Of a stretch of DNA of 64,000 nt, positions 49,301-60,661 are shown piece after piece (within the stretch, counting starts at the first letter, position 1; each line of letters opens with the position of its first letter). The translations under genes and the position numbers were made by a program. Source of the stretch: Sarcocystis neurona (lineage: Eukaryota > Apicomplexa > Conoidasida > Eucoccidiorida > Sarcocystidae); contig KL647289.1 of NCBI GenBank assembly GCA_000727475.1, forward strand, positions 7,864,629-7,928,628, in the 5' to 3' direction. The notes beneath the pieces were generated by a model that searched no databases, was not told the origin of the DNA, and saw nothing but the letters and a program-made list of their open reading frames with translations.

Positions 49301-51066
49301 CCCTCACACAAGAGTAATACGGGCGTGAAGACTAGAGTTTATTAGAAGTTGCTCAAAACGGAGCACAGTTTGGCGTGTGGCACAATGGCCCATTTCTTTA
49401 GCGTGATCACTGGCAGCTCTCACTGTCTCCATGTGGCCCCTGCACAAGGATTTACAAGGAAGTAAGGCGACACATATGCGTATATTAACTGTGTAATATA
49501 GGTACACGCCTTAGCATTCGTATGATCTGGAAATACAAACGCGGACGACAACACAAAAGTATGCACACATGGTACTCGAAGTGCCCCAAGCTTCACGCTC
49601 AAGGACAGTCAAACGAGCGTGTTACTCTGTTTGCAATCACCTCGAAGTTGGTTTGTGGGTGGCCTTCGCTTGACAGACCCGCAACGCTCAGACGCCTTCC
49701 GGTGGGCTGCCCGCGTCCTCTGCTCTTCACTCGAATACCTACGTTCCGTTGGGAGGCAGCGCGATCCACTTTCTTGTCTGCTCCTGTCTTTGGCCCTCGT
49801 CCGACATCCGTCTTCTCTTCTTTCTTTTCCACTTGTACTGAGGTGTGGCCTCTAGTCTCGTCCACACTGGGTGAAACCACCACCTCTGCAGACTGCGAAA
49901 GGGACAGCCGTCGCCGTTGTAGATTTTCAAGGGACGTCTTCTCTTCACCTCTGGAACTGCCTTCCTCTTCTTTGCCTCCCTCCTCGCCCTGGTGGTCATC
50001 GGCCGTTTCCCTTTTGGTGTATTCGTATTCTTCAAGCATCGCGTCTTGCTCTTGTCGTTTCCTCTGTTCGCCAGTTCCGACGGCTGCTGTTTCTACCGCC
50101 TTCCCTCCTTCATCCTTGTGTTCACCATTTTCCGCTGGATTGTATTCTCGCTGTCCAAGAAGATGCTCAGCGTCTTCGGGGTCGACCACTATAATTGTTT
50201 GTCCTCTCTCCTTTCCGTCGTCTTCCTTGGCCTTAGCCGATTGAGAGAGTGATAGACGTCGTCTTCGAAGCGGAGACGACGTTTGTGTTGAACAATCCTC
50301 GTGCTTAACTGTTGACGCTTCTTTCTTCTCGGACTCTTTACTTCGTTCAACAGTCTCTGCGCCGCCTGAAGCTTCTGATTCCCGCTCACGTCCTCGTCTG
50401 CCCGCCTCTTCCTCACCTGCCGCAGCCGAGGCTGCGCCAGCAGCACACGCACTGGCCATTGGCAGTGTTCTGGGTATCCACGTCCACAGCTTCTGATCCC
50501 TCTTCTGAGCTGCAGCTCCGTTGTGTATACTTCTAGAAACCCCTCGTGGGGCGACGCTGCTCTGCGCACCCTCTCCTGGATACTGTCTCTCTTGCCGCAG
50601 TTGCTTGGGAGGGGTACCTTGTGGTTCAGAATGGGTAACCGGTTCAAAGTGATGTGGACGGGCGTGCTCTGACAAAGATAGCACAAACGAAAGCGAGGGA
50701 GACACGTATCGACGGCAGGTCAGCACTCAGACTGTTGAAATGAAGTTGGCCGTACAGGTCTGCCCTGTTGAATGCAAAAAATACCTGAATTCGATCCCAC
50801 GTCCCAAAAACGCCGCTTCGTACTCAGATTAGTACACGCGAGACTCAAGGACGCTTCTGCTGCGATAACACGCATAATATCTTTTCGTAGAACAAGCGTA
50901 TGCCTCTTGCGTGCACATACAGTAGAAGACGCATCTGCGGCTGCAAACTTGTGGACGTGAACGACGCTTGGCGGTCTGAACCCCGTAACTCACCTCTCGG
51001 TTGCGAGGTTTGTCGACTTTGTGCATGGGATGTATGAACAAGCTTCTTCGAAACGCAAGCCCCCAT
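46371..51066 (-). CDS. PP2C-family Ser/Thr phosphatase with N-terminal acylation signal, 9 exons
   Basis: Metal-dependent protein phosphatase (PPM/PP2C). Exons in transcript order: 51066-50994, 50668-49641, 49162-49038, 48783-48624, 48444-48270, 47741-47637, 47322-47179, 46996-46881, 46478-46371. All are GT-AG with matching phases, 2034 bases (677 aa). The product starts MGACVSKK, with Gly2 for N-myristoylation and Cys4 for palmitoylation, so membrane attachment is likely. Residues ~25-367 are a low-complexity Glu/Lys/Ser region with two RRRLSLSQSA copies and a related RRLSVAG, resembling basophilic-kinase sites. The catalytic domain follows from ~368: ESPNQDDFF, VFDGHGPAGH, CSMSGTTATVV, HVGDSRAV, LTADHKP, GGQIRRLEGDV, AMSRAIGD, ICSDGVWEF and VVDDITALI. 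All metal-binding aspartates I expect are present, so it should be active. Coccidia have a large PP2C family; the exact ortholog cannot be given from sequence alone. Confidence 0.92.
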
Positions 51067-53944
51067 ACTCGCAGAGAACAGCACCAGCCGGCGGACCTGT
51101 AGGCCCTTCCTTCTCTGGTCAGAGCCGGCTTGCAGGTGCCTCTCTTTCCTTGACCGCTGCTTGTCTACGAGCAACCGTAAACGGTTTCCGTGTTTCCTCG
51201 AGAATACTCTTCGTGGACGAATCCTATCACACCAAGTCTGCAGTCGCTGTCGGAAAACCTTCATAGGGTGAGCGCTTTCTCCGCGCGCAGTCCGCCGCAA
51301 GTATTCCCCCACACTTCCGAGAACGCGCCGCTAAAGCTTTGTGCAAGTGCATCTCTATCCTACCGGTTGATTCACAGTTTATAACGAGTTAGTTGTGGCG
51401 ACTTCCTGAGCGGCAAATAGGCTCCACTGACTGTTGTGTGGTATCTCTCCTCCTACGGACGGCTTTCGTGTAACTGTAGCTCTCTCGCACCCCTGTTCGT
51501 TAAGTAACTGTACGACACCGTACAACGTTCGAATGGACCTTGTCGGCTACGGGCCGAGCCCTCTGGCAGCGGGCTGTCCCAGGATAGTTAGGATTCACAG
51601 CTATCTCAACGTCAGAAAAACTCGCCTTAGAGTTCTTAGGAGCAGCAAGGCCTCCACGTGGGGACGGCCTGCAGTGAACGAGGGTACATGGTACCTCCTG
51701 CAAGATGACGGCTGCCTCACTGCCGGACATGCACGCACTCGAAGGATACAAAGCACAGTTCACTCTAACAAGCGTAACACGTCACACAGCACGATTCACC
51801 CTAGCAAGTACAACAGGAACCTGGAGACGTATCTCAGAGATTTGCAGTAGAATCAAGAGAAGGACATTAGCCCGAACTCCGCGATCGCGCAGAACAAACA
51901 GATGCGTCACACCTCCATATTACACAACGTAAGGTGTGTGGCTCTGTGCACTACCCGTATATTTGCGTGACGTCTGTTCTACTGTTGCATTCAGCCGCAC
52001 CACCGTGTAGTCCATCGCCCCCAAACACCCTGTTGTCACCACCAGTAGGCTCGCGTGTGTATGCGCAAGCGTATGCGGCGGATCGTGCAAAACTGCGCAA
52101 CTTCTGCAAAATACTGCATCTGGCCTTACGCGTCGTGGTTTGAGGAGCAGAAATCATTCATTACATGTTGGCTTATGCTGTACTTGGGCGGGAAGGCTGG
52201 GGAGTTGAGCGAAAGCATAAAATTAGCGAAAATGCGTGTGAACTCATCCCCAGTTCGCGTGGTAAGACACTGCTAAGGGCGGTGTATTGCTGCTTAAACG
52301 CCAGCCGCTTTTCTCCATCACGCACGAAATGGTTCACGCGGCCCGGTCCACACGAAGACGCTTTTTGAGCACATGCACGGCTGAGTTAACCGTTGCTCTT
52401 GCCAACTATATATATATATACAGCTTTTGCAGGCACAGAGATATTTTGAAACTAGGATCATCCTTTGAAAGCAAGTCACTGACCGAGCTCATTGTATAGA
52501 GAAACAGTTCATGGGGGAGCATACGTCAACGGGCGGAAGAGAGGCGGATGGCAAGTTGAAGCTTGACATTACTTCGTGAACCCAGAAATACTTTTCGTAG
52601 CACATACGCCACAACCAACACACGCGTAACGTCTACGTACGCAAGGTATCAGCCGCACATAGGGATAATGATTAGAGGGTAACAGCTGGATGTCGTCATT
52701 TGTAAGTGGGCAATCTAGATTAGTCCTAGTTTGCCGCTACTGCAACTGGAAACGGGAGAATCTTAGAGCTACCGCCGCTGCTGCTGCCCTTGCTGTTGCT
52801 GCTGTACTGCAGCAGCTGCTTCTAATAGTGCCGCCGCCGCTGCTGCAGCCGTCGCCCCATCGAGCTGAATGTGCCGCACGTGCGCAACTTTGTGGTAGTT
52901 TTTTGAGTTTTTGTCCACCCACGACGTGTGAATACGTACGCATTCGGAGACGAAGTACGGCAGTGGTGTGAGCACAGCAAGTGGAGGTCAGCTGATCACG
53001 ATACTCAGAGTGCCGTGCTCAGAAGGTCTATTTGTGAGCAGGGCCTGTATCACTCTGCGAGAAGTGACATCTGGCAGCAGCTGCATAGCTTCGCATATAT
53101 CTGCGTGGTTACTCATGTGCGTATATTTGGTCCTGTGCGGTAGTCTACTGTTGTAGCCAGGACAACCGTAGTACAATGGCCCTGCGTGTGACCTTGTCAA
53201 ATCCGAAGCGCTGTTCGCAGATTACTTTCCAAAGAGTAGTCGCAAGGCGTACTGACGGGTAGTCTAGCAGGCTTCTTATCAGACGGCTTGGGAATTCGTG
53301 AGTAGTGCACTGGGTGCTCGATATGACTGCGCACAAGAGGCGAGCATGCCGCAGTTTCGAAGGCTGATGCCGGGCAGGTACTACTTCCATGATGCTCTGT
53401 AACAGCGATAAAGTTTGGTTTAGTGCGATCTTGCATGTAGGCGGTCTTAGTATTGCGCGCGAACAGTCTCGCGCAGAGCACAACGTGCAGTTACGAACAG
53501 AGCACAAACCAGGTGCGCGTGCTGACCGTTGCAAAGCGGCGTCCTGCTTGGTGAAGGAAGATAAGTCAACGCCCAAGTACAACCTATATGAAAGTGCCGG
53601 AACATGGTGACGGCCATCTTACACGCTGTCCACGCTGAGTCCGCCGCAGTATCGGCCGACACCGCATTGCCTCCATGAAACGTTGTCTTCTTATAACCGG
53701 CAACAAGTGATCCCCACATCATGTGCTAAGTAAATGGTGAGAACTGGGAAAAGCGCGTGTTGTCTAGACAAAATGTTTGCCGCCCTCCCGGAGTGTCTCC
53801 CACATTTTTATATGGTTTTCCGGAGACCCGTTCAAAATTCATTGATATGACAGCACTTGTTTTCACGTCCGGCATCGTGTTGACACTCGAGCAGCCAGTC
53901 TTCTGCTTCTAGGCCAGTGCATCCGAGAAAAAGTACAAGTTCTA
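51067..53944. other. Intergenic region upstream of PP2C, downstream of the rhoptry kinase gene
   Basis: It should contain the PP2C promoter at its left end and the 3' end of the kinase gene at its right end. Open frames (51434-51850 on +, 53145-53582 on -) are not recognised and lack exon-like context. A short CTG/GCC triplet patch lies at about 52770-52850 and a TA run at 52407-52422, the only microsatellites of the left-arm type in this part. Confidence 0.5.
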
Positions 53945-56353
53945 TTAGAAAAAAACTGGACGAACAGCCTCGCCCACAAAATCACCAGCGCTCAGTACTA
54001 GCTTGTACCCTTCAACTGGAGTCCAACGCCGGTTTCGGTCGAGCTCCAGAAACCGCTGAATAAGCTCTAGCACCAGACCATCTTTAATCGCTCCTCCAGG
54101 ACAGCTCTGAAAATCTAGCTTCGGTGTTGTACGGTCTCCGCCGTCGTCGTCTGGAGTTAAACCTCGCAAATGACTGACAAACTCGTGCGCCAGTAACTCC
54201 GACTTCTTGTTGAGAATTTCGAAGGGGTATGCTCCGCACCACACAAGAAAAAGGCACAGTCCTAAAGACCATGCGTCCCGGGCTGGCGTCAAAGGAACAC
54301 GCTTTTCTGGTGTCTCTGTATGGCATGCTGCGTCCCGTGGATCGAGGAAGTCAAGCGTAGCCATCGAGCCGCACTCTCTCGTACTGTTCTGTCTCTCGAC
54401 GGTATCGAAATCCCCTAAATAAACTTGACCGTCCGCGCCCAGAAAGAAATTTGCAGGCTTCAAGTCTCCATGAATAAGTTTCTGTAAGTGCAGACGAGCG
54501 ACCAACTCCACGAAGCTAAAACAGGTTGCCCTTTTCGCCGCAGAAGAAAGTTCTTTCATACTCAGAACTGTGTCAAAACTCCCTGGCAGCAGGGGCATGA
54601 CAGTTACCAGGTTAAGTAAATGTTTCTGAGGGTCGAGATTATGTGAGAGTATCACCGGCCCAAAACCGGAAAACTCCCCCCAAACGTAGGGAACTAGAAA
54701 GCGAAACTTCGCCGCGACGTCTCGAGCCATGTAGCGATTGACATTCATAATTGTATCTCTAGTCTTGTCGCAAAAGTAATTCAATGACTTTTCATCGAGG
54801 TTAGCACCCGCCCAGCAGTAATGCACTTTTACCGCGCACTTCTCCCCAGCTTCATCGACAACTCTCATCTGGTACACCAGGCTGGCTCCGCCTGCACCAA
54901 GAAGGGACTCCGGCACTACTTGAAAAGGCGTATATTCTGACGGTGGCAACCGCCTGTCACTCGTAGGGCTGATTTTCAAAGTGTCCACGCTACTGAGTAG
55001 ATCAAATACAGCATGCGCCATTGAGTTCTCCTCAAGGGAGGGGACGCCGGTGCTCGCACCACGGAAACTCTCCGCCATCTCTACGAATTCCGGCACAGTT
55101 GCATCGAAGAGTTGCTCATATCTTCGTTCAATGGACTGACTCAACAGAAATTCGGTCTCGTCCAGAACGAAGACAGGTGACCCTTGGCGAAAACGTACCA
55201 GTGTGTGTGGCGGAGACACTTGGGCACCGGTGTTGTCTCTAGTGTCCTCCAGACGTGGACTCCTGTGCTCCACTCGTGTTGGCACTGTGCTGAAGCTTGT
55301 ACCCTGTTCGAACAGAGGCTCACTGTATTCGGCGCTACCTCGCCCTGAACTTGCACGGGAACGATTCTCCAAAAGAGCTTCTGTGGATTTTTTCTCAGCA
55401 GGGAAAGCTTCCGACTTCCTGCGTCTTTGCGCCGGTCTCGCGATATTGGAGTCGAAGACCTTTCCGTCCATGCTGGTGCTTCGGCTCAAGTTTTTCGGTT
55501 TCTCCATAGCAAAAGACTGCGGCAAGGTCTTTTGATAAGTTCGCCACCGACAGGACGTGAATGTAGTAGGCAATCCACGTATCGGACTGACGGCCAAATC
55601 TGGCGGCTTATACGGACGACAAAAGCTCGATAACCCAGTGCTACAGGGAGAAGACTGCATCGGTTTCGAACTCAGGCGGCTGAGGCTGCCTAACGGAGAA
55701 CCTCGACCTGAGTCAAGCGATCCGGTTGTCGCACGATTTGAAGTCGTATTTGAGGAACCTGAGTTCAGCGAGGAGACGCGAGAGCGAGAAGTCATTACGG
55801 GGATTCTTGACCCCCGGCCGACGGAATACGGGGTGGGAGAGACATTAAACCGTTCGGTGTAGCCACTGGACAGACGTGGTGTGCCGGACTGTTTTGTCAC
55901 ACCAACTACTCCTGCGCAGAGAGTTGGCTTCTCTTCGCTCTGAAAACGAGGGCGAGAACTAACATCGCCGCCCTCACACGGAATCGCATGCTGCAAACAA
56001 CGTGCCTGGTAGACGGCTGCATCGTTTTTCGGAAAGAGTGCTACTGCATCGGCAGCATCAAAGCTGTATCTGTCGAAACGATGCCGCAGCGCATTTCCAG
56101 CCGATTCGAGTAAAGAAAGCTCAGCAAAACGCGTGGTTATGCTGTCATCTGGAAGGGTCACATCCTTTACAGCATGATGTGGGTGAGAGGCCAAGTCCGC
56201 GCCCGCGTCGCTCCCTGCGCTTGACGTTTCTGCATGTTTCGTTTTCTCTGAGCTGAAACGGTACTTTGTGGCTCCGTCTGCCACTGTAAGTACGCGAGCG
56301 ATGTGCAGAAAAAGAAACAGCGGCAGCGATAGGAGAGAGTCCCACAACTTCAT
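53945..56353 (-). CDS. Rhoptry kinase family (ROPK) protein
   Basis: A single-exon ORF of 802 residues. An N-terminal hydrophobic leader (LLSLPLFLFLHIARVLTV) is a likely signal peptide, followed by ~440 Ser/Pro/Arg-rich residues. An SLLE tetrapeptide at 80-83 fits the S-hydrophobic-x-E pattern cleaved in rhoptry prodomains, but could be chance. The kinase-like domain runs from ~475 to the end: glycine loop LLGAGGASLVY, VAIK-type lysine in CAVKVHY (~507), catalytic loop HGDLKPANF (~628) and GDFDTV (~647) in place of DFG. HGD instead of HRD and the C-lobe TLDFLDP..PARDAWSLGLCL..WCGAYPF are hallmarks of the ROPK clade. Lys, catalytic Asp and metal-binding Asp are all kept, so activity is possible despite the DFG glycine being Asp. 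Rhoptry kinases are secreted into the host cell or vacuole, where several alter host signalling. The subfamily is not assigned. Confidence 0.88.
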   Translation of the reverse strand: MKLWDSLLSLPLFLFLHIARVLTVADGATKYRFSSEKTKHAETSSAGSDAGADLASHPHHAVKDVTLPDDSITTRFAELSLLESAGNALRHRFDRYSFDAADAVALFPKNDAAVYQARCLQHAIPCEGGDVSSRPRFQSEEKPTLCAGVVGVTKQSGTPRLSSGYTERFNVSPTPYSVGRGSRIPVMTSRSRVSSLNSGSSNTTSNRATTGSLDSGRGSPLGSLSRLSSKPMQSSPCSTGLSSFCRPYKPPDLAVSPIRGLPTTFTSCRWRTYQKTLPQSFAMEKPKNLSRSTSMDGKVFDSNIARPAQRRRKSEAFPAEKKSTEALLENRSRASSGRGSAEYSEPLFEQGTSFSTVPTRVEHRSPRLEDTRDNTGAQVSPPHTLVRFRQGSPVFVLDETEFLLSQSIERRYEQLFDATVPEFVEMAESFRGASTGVPSLEENSMAHAVFDLLSSVDTLKISPTSDRRLPPSEYTPFQVVPESLLGAGGASLVYQMRVVDEAGEKCAVKVHYCWAGANLDEKSLNYFCDKTRDTIMNVNRYMARDVAAKFRFLVPYVWGEFSGFGPVILSHNLDPQKHLLNLVTVMPLLPGSFDTVLSMKELSSAAKRATCFSFVELVARLHLQKLIHGDLKPANFFLGADGQVYLGDFDTVERQNSTRECGSMATLDFLDPRDAACHTETPEKRVPLTPARDAWSLGLCLFLVWCGAYPFEILNKKSELLAHEFVSHLRGLTPDDDGGDRTTPKLDFQSCPGGAIKDGLVLELIQRFLELDRNRRWTPVEGYKLVLSAGDFVGEAVRPVFF

Positions 56354-59107
56354 CTTGAGATCATCATCAGCGGCCGCCTGTCAGTCTACAGGAGACATCT
56401 ATTCTCTGTCCTGACGGTTTCACCACGGCGTGGCCACAAGAGAGTTTCCCTATTCATTGGTACCCTATTCGGGGTAACTTCTGCCGCATTTTCACAGAGA
56501 TATTAAACGCACAGCCGCGATTCGAGTTTTCCGAAGTCTTCACCCTCCCTAGTTGCCGGCATGAGGACGTTGACTAACAGGACACAATGTTACCACATCC
56601 AGCTTGGGTAGAATTACTCGGGTGTCGTCTTAGTTGTGTGCAGTCCAAAATCACCAAGTATCAATAGCATTCGAGTTATTAACTCGGTGCAAACACAGGC
56701 GCGCTTGCTTCTCTGTGGAAGCAGTTGAGCTTACTATAGAAACATTTGCGACGCCAATGTCGTGTCTCTTATCCGTGCAGTTAGTCTCTCCGACTGGAGC
56801 CCTACCAGACTTGTTGACACGTCGCATAGCAACCTATGCAAGGTTTACAGGAAGAGGATGGTAGAGTCACGGTGGTATGCCCCGTAGCTACCATGTGCAT
56901 ATTTCCGGAACCTGGCCGAAGCTCGGTTGCAAAGCAATTAATTTTGAGTGCACCCTACTTTGTCGTGAAGCAACAGTGTTGGAGAGTGACGTGATCAGCG
57001 CGTTGCCTTCGGTGGCCGGCTTTCACACAAAGACTGCTATTTGAGCGCGAAGATGTTTCTGAGTTCTAGTCAAGTGTGCAGGGTGTGGACATGAATACAA
57101 CAGAACCGGCCGCCATTTACTGTTCCAGTTTTCAAGTCCACTGTGTACTGGTTTCTTTGACCAGATAACGTTGAGCTGCAGAAATAGTTCCATCGCGAAT
57201 CTCGCTTTAACGTGCGTCTGAACGCGTGCCTGCTATGCGGCAACAACATGAGGTTCTGTCAACTGCGTCACCATTTCATGAGCGGAGAGTCGAATTCGAC
57301 CGAGATTACCAGTGTTGCCCCCTACATTCACGGCGGCAGGTTGGTTTCCCGAGAAGGAGATTTGGGATGCTTGTGTTGTCTCGTACGTATTTCCGCACAA
57401 TGGTGGCCCTCCGATATTCTCAAATCTTACTTAAACTTATATTTGCTCAGCGTTGTGCTTTGATTTTGTTACGTGGCTCAAACCGTCGGGCATTTCGGAC
57501 CCTGAAAAAAAAAGGAGGGCACACCGCACAGAGGACTCGGGCCTCCGCTGCTGTGGTGCTTTGAAACCGAGCTGTCCACTGCAGGTGCACGCCACTAGCG
57601 AGCGTATCTCCGTAGCACCTTGCAGCAGGTGTTGCGTTAGGCGTACCGGGCGCGTGGCCGTTTCATTGTTTCCGGTTTGCGTGAAGTTCTGCCTCATGCA
57701 ACATCTACCCGCACTCTCTGAGGGTCATACTGTCGGCGGCGAGGTGCCGGCTGCAGTCGTGAGAAGGCCGCAACTGTGTCTATGAGCGACTTAGAGTATC
57801 GTGTCTCACAAAGTGCTGTGGCACGGGAAGGCGAGATAATGGAAATGTTGTCATGTGCTATTATTCTACACGAGCGTGCAAGAGAAAGAGTTCACTCAGT
57901 GGTGGGGCGGAGGCGACTCGCGCATGCACACGAAGGTGCTGTAAAACTCGTTTACCAGAGGTAAACGCCACAAAAAGTGGTGCAGAAACAGAATATCTTC
58001 AGGGAAGCGCGCGGGGAGAAAGTTTTGTTTCTAGTAAACACCGTTGCTAATTGGCAAGATGTAGGCAACGCATTCAGAAGGCCAAATATATTGGCGGAGT
58101 ACACGTTTCGTTGACTCTGAGTTCACGCACGTACACGCACGCACACGCTCGTCCGCTCGTCTTTAAGCTTAATAAAGCTCGGGGGACACGCTTGACCCAC
58201 AAGATTTCCTCTGCGAATCTGCCCTCTTACTACTGGAGAGTCTGTCCTGAATACCAGGCGTAGACACGATCCCACGTCGGAACTGCGGTGGGTCGTACTC
58301 GCGTGGAGCGTAACACGTGGCTGAAAGTTGAACCCGTACATGGTGCAGTTTCACACGCAACCGTTTAAGCAAGCAGATTATACGTGAGTTTCCCGGCTCC
58401 GTAGTGGCAAGCGCAGGCAGACACACAGGGAAGTAAGTGCCTTGCAGGCCGTACAGTTCAGCTAGCAGGATGATGCTGCAGCGCGACAGAACGCTATGAG
58501 AATTTCGGCGCTAGATCAGTTTTACGTAACTTGCGCCTCTGGAATAGAATGGATCCGCACCTATGCAGCTGCTACCGTGCCGCGTCGTGCGTGCAGACTG
58601 ACCAGATACCCGTAAATGTCGTCTGTTCTGTGGCAACAGATCTGATTGTTCACATTTGTGACAGTTTGAGTCCGAATTTGTTTCCCCACTGCCATGCCAT
58701 GACCAGAGAAACCGAACCAGTTCGAAAGAGGAGCCTATGCCACTTGTAAACCTACGCAGGTACCCGTCATTGTCAGCATTACTGCGGAATAGTACCAGTC
58801 CACCTTGCTTGAAAGGCAGACGGCCGCCTTGTTTCAATTGTGTAAGGAGATGCAGTGAAAGCATCTGGAAGTTACTTCCAAAATGGCATTCGCCCAGAGT
58901 TGGGAACTTCTTCTGTGTTGGAACAGCGTTTCCATGCAAGGCAGGTAGCCTATTCGTCATGTATATGCCCTTTAAGTACGCACCTAGTTAGATCCAGAAG
59001 AGATCAGTTCACGGGGCCTCACCGCCTCGAAATTACCCGTGTCTTCCAGCCACGTTTCTCTCTGTGGTCCCCCCTAGTTATTTTATCTTCCCCGATCTTC
59101 GCCGGTA
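56354..59107. other. Divergent intergenic region
   Basis: This lies upstream of both the rhoptry kinase gene (-) and the TPR-like gene (+). A 60-codon forward frame starting at ATG 57782 has a helical, charged composition (MSDLEYRVSQS start) and could be a small protein or exon. The overlapping frames at 58511-58960 (-) and 58737-58991 (+) are unassigned. No repeats of note. Confidence 0.45.
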
Positions 59108-60091
59108 ATGAGCCAAGAGAGGTTTGTCGCATCTAACTTATACGGATCGTACGGCTCCCGCGGCGCAATGGCGGATGAAGACGAGTGCAAAGCACCAGCT
59201 TTCAAGGACAGAAGCTCGCAGGCGTTCTTGCACCGTCGCATCGCAAAGCGGCATATGGCGTCTCGCAACTTTGTGGAGGCCGTTACACATCACGAAGCTT
59301 CAATTCAGCTGGCTGAAGCACTGCTAAGAGAAGAGTCGCCATGTCCCGACGCTAGTCTAACTTCGATCCCTTCGAAGACCGCAACATTGTCAGATGCACT
59401 TCCTGAGCCTGCTCGTCATCCAGCTGCCTTTTCCGCGTCTTACCACCCCTCTATTCCCTTTTCCTGCCTGTTACCCCCGGATTTGACAGCGCTTAACGGC
59501 CGTACGACTTCTCTTCCGAGAGAAGAACGTTGCTCCGACCCATCCCATGTTGAGTTACAAAGACCATCGAGTGGGGTTCGCAGTCATCGGCTGCGGATGC
59601 TTCTATCAGCTGGTCTACACGACTTGGCGCAGATTCATAGCTTCTTGGGTGACGTAGACTCCGCAAGGCAGAATGTTGAAAAGGCAATTCACGTTCTGGA
59701 GTCGTCTGCGGCAACAGAGGAAAAAGTTAAGTTTTACTTTCAGCGTCTGCTTAAGACTTTGAGTGCAAGGCACGCACGAGAGGCCAAGAAGCAGCACTTA
59801 TGGGGAACAAAGCTAAACCAACCTCACAATGACAGTGAAGCGTCTAGCCAGCACGAGAGTTCCGAGTTCCGAGATTCACAGGCGCAGTCTGCACCACAAG
59901 CAGTATCAAAGTCGGCTGAATTGTCGCACCACTTCTGTTCCTCAAGGGCTTTGCAGGCGAGTAAGCAAGATACAGCTGGAAAGTCTGAGGCTTCCGGACA
60001 TCAGGAGTGTCATCGTACATGCCCACTTCAACACACACGACGCAGAAACCTCCCGGGTCTTCTTATCCGTTGTAGTACGTGGCCTGCGTAG
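59108..60091 (+). CDS. TPR-like helical repeat protein
   Basis: A 327-residue ORF from ATG 59108 (a second ATG at 59168 is also possible). Two helix-hairpin segments match the tetratricopeptide pattern: residues ~37-75 (AFLHRRIAKRHMASRNFVEAVTHH...) and ~167-200 (LAQIHSFLGDVDSARQNVEKAI), separated by a Pro/Ser-rich linker of about 90 residues. A charged helical stretch and a polar Ser/Gln tail follow. TPR and MIT-type hairpins serve protein-protein contacts, so an adaptor role is likely; no specific partner can be inferred. The reading frame simply ends at a stop, but a donor-like GCGA|gtaagc near 59960 could splice it into the ORFs to the right, which would change the C-terminus. Confidence 0.65.
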   Translation: MSQERFVASNLYGSYGSRGAMADEDECKAPAFKDRSSQAFLHRRIAKRHMASRNFVEAVTHHEASIQLAEALLREESPCPDASLTSIPSKTATLSDALPEPARHPAAFSASYHPSIPFSCLLPPDLTALNGRTTSLPREERCSDPSHVELQRPSSGVRSHRLRMLLSAGLHDLAQIHSFLGDVDSARQNVEKAIHVLESSAATEEKVKFYFQRLLKTLSARHAREAKKQHLWGTKLNQPHNDSEASSQHESSEFRDSQAQSAPQAVSKSAELSHHFCSSRALQASKQDTAGKSEASGHQECHRTCPLQHTRRRNLPGLLIRCSTWPA

Positions 60092-60661
60092 TCGACTCAG
60101 CACTTCTTATGGCGTTGCGTCCGCATTCGCTCTCTGCTAATCGTTGCGCCACAGGGGGGTGCCGCAATCAGACGCAAGAAATTCCACGTCGCAAGTCGCA
60201 GGGTCACGAGCTTGTGTGCCACATTTGAGGCTTCAGCGGCTCCGGGCAGATACTCATCCTGCCGGCGTGGTGGGGCGGAGACGGGGAGGTACACATTCTG
60301 CAGGCGGTGTGGCGTGAAGATGTGGCTGTCAGACTGCCGCTCTGCCCTGGGCGTTCGCTCGTGTTAGATACATGCATATGCCGTGCAAAGACCGTGACGC
60401 CCTACCGCCCCAACGGGATGCGCAGTCGGGCTGTCTTTCTGCGTTATATTGCAGGCAATGCCGATAACCTATATGGGAAGGACATGTCAGGGCATACTAC
60501 TGGCAAAATTGCTGGCAGCAGTGAGCATTTTTTGGCAAAAACTTGTGTTTTCCTTCTAAAACACAGTGCCCACCTCCGTACAGCCCTGAATATGCAGGTT
60601 TAAGTACGCTGAAAGCATACGAGAGCCCCTGTAGCCATAGCCGCACCGAGCTTTAGGTCAC

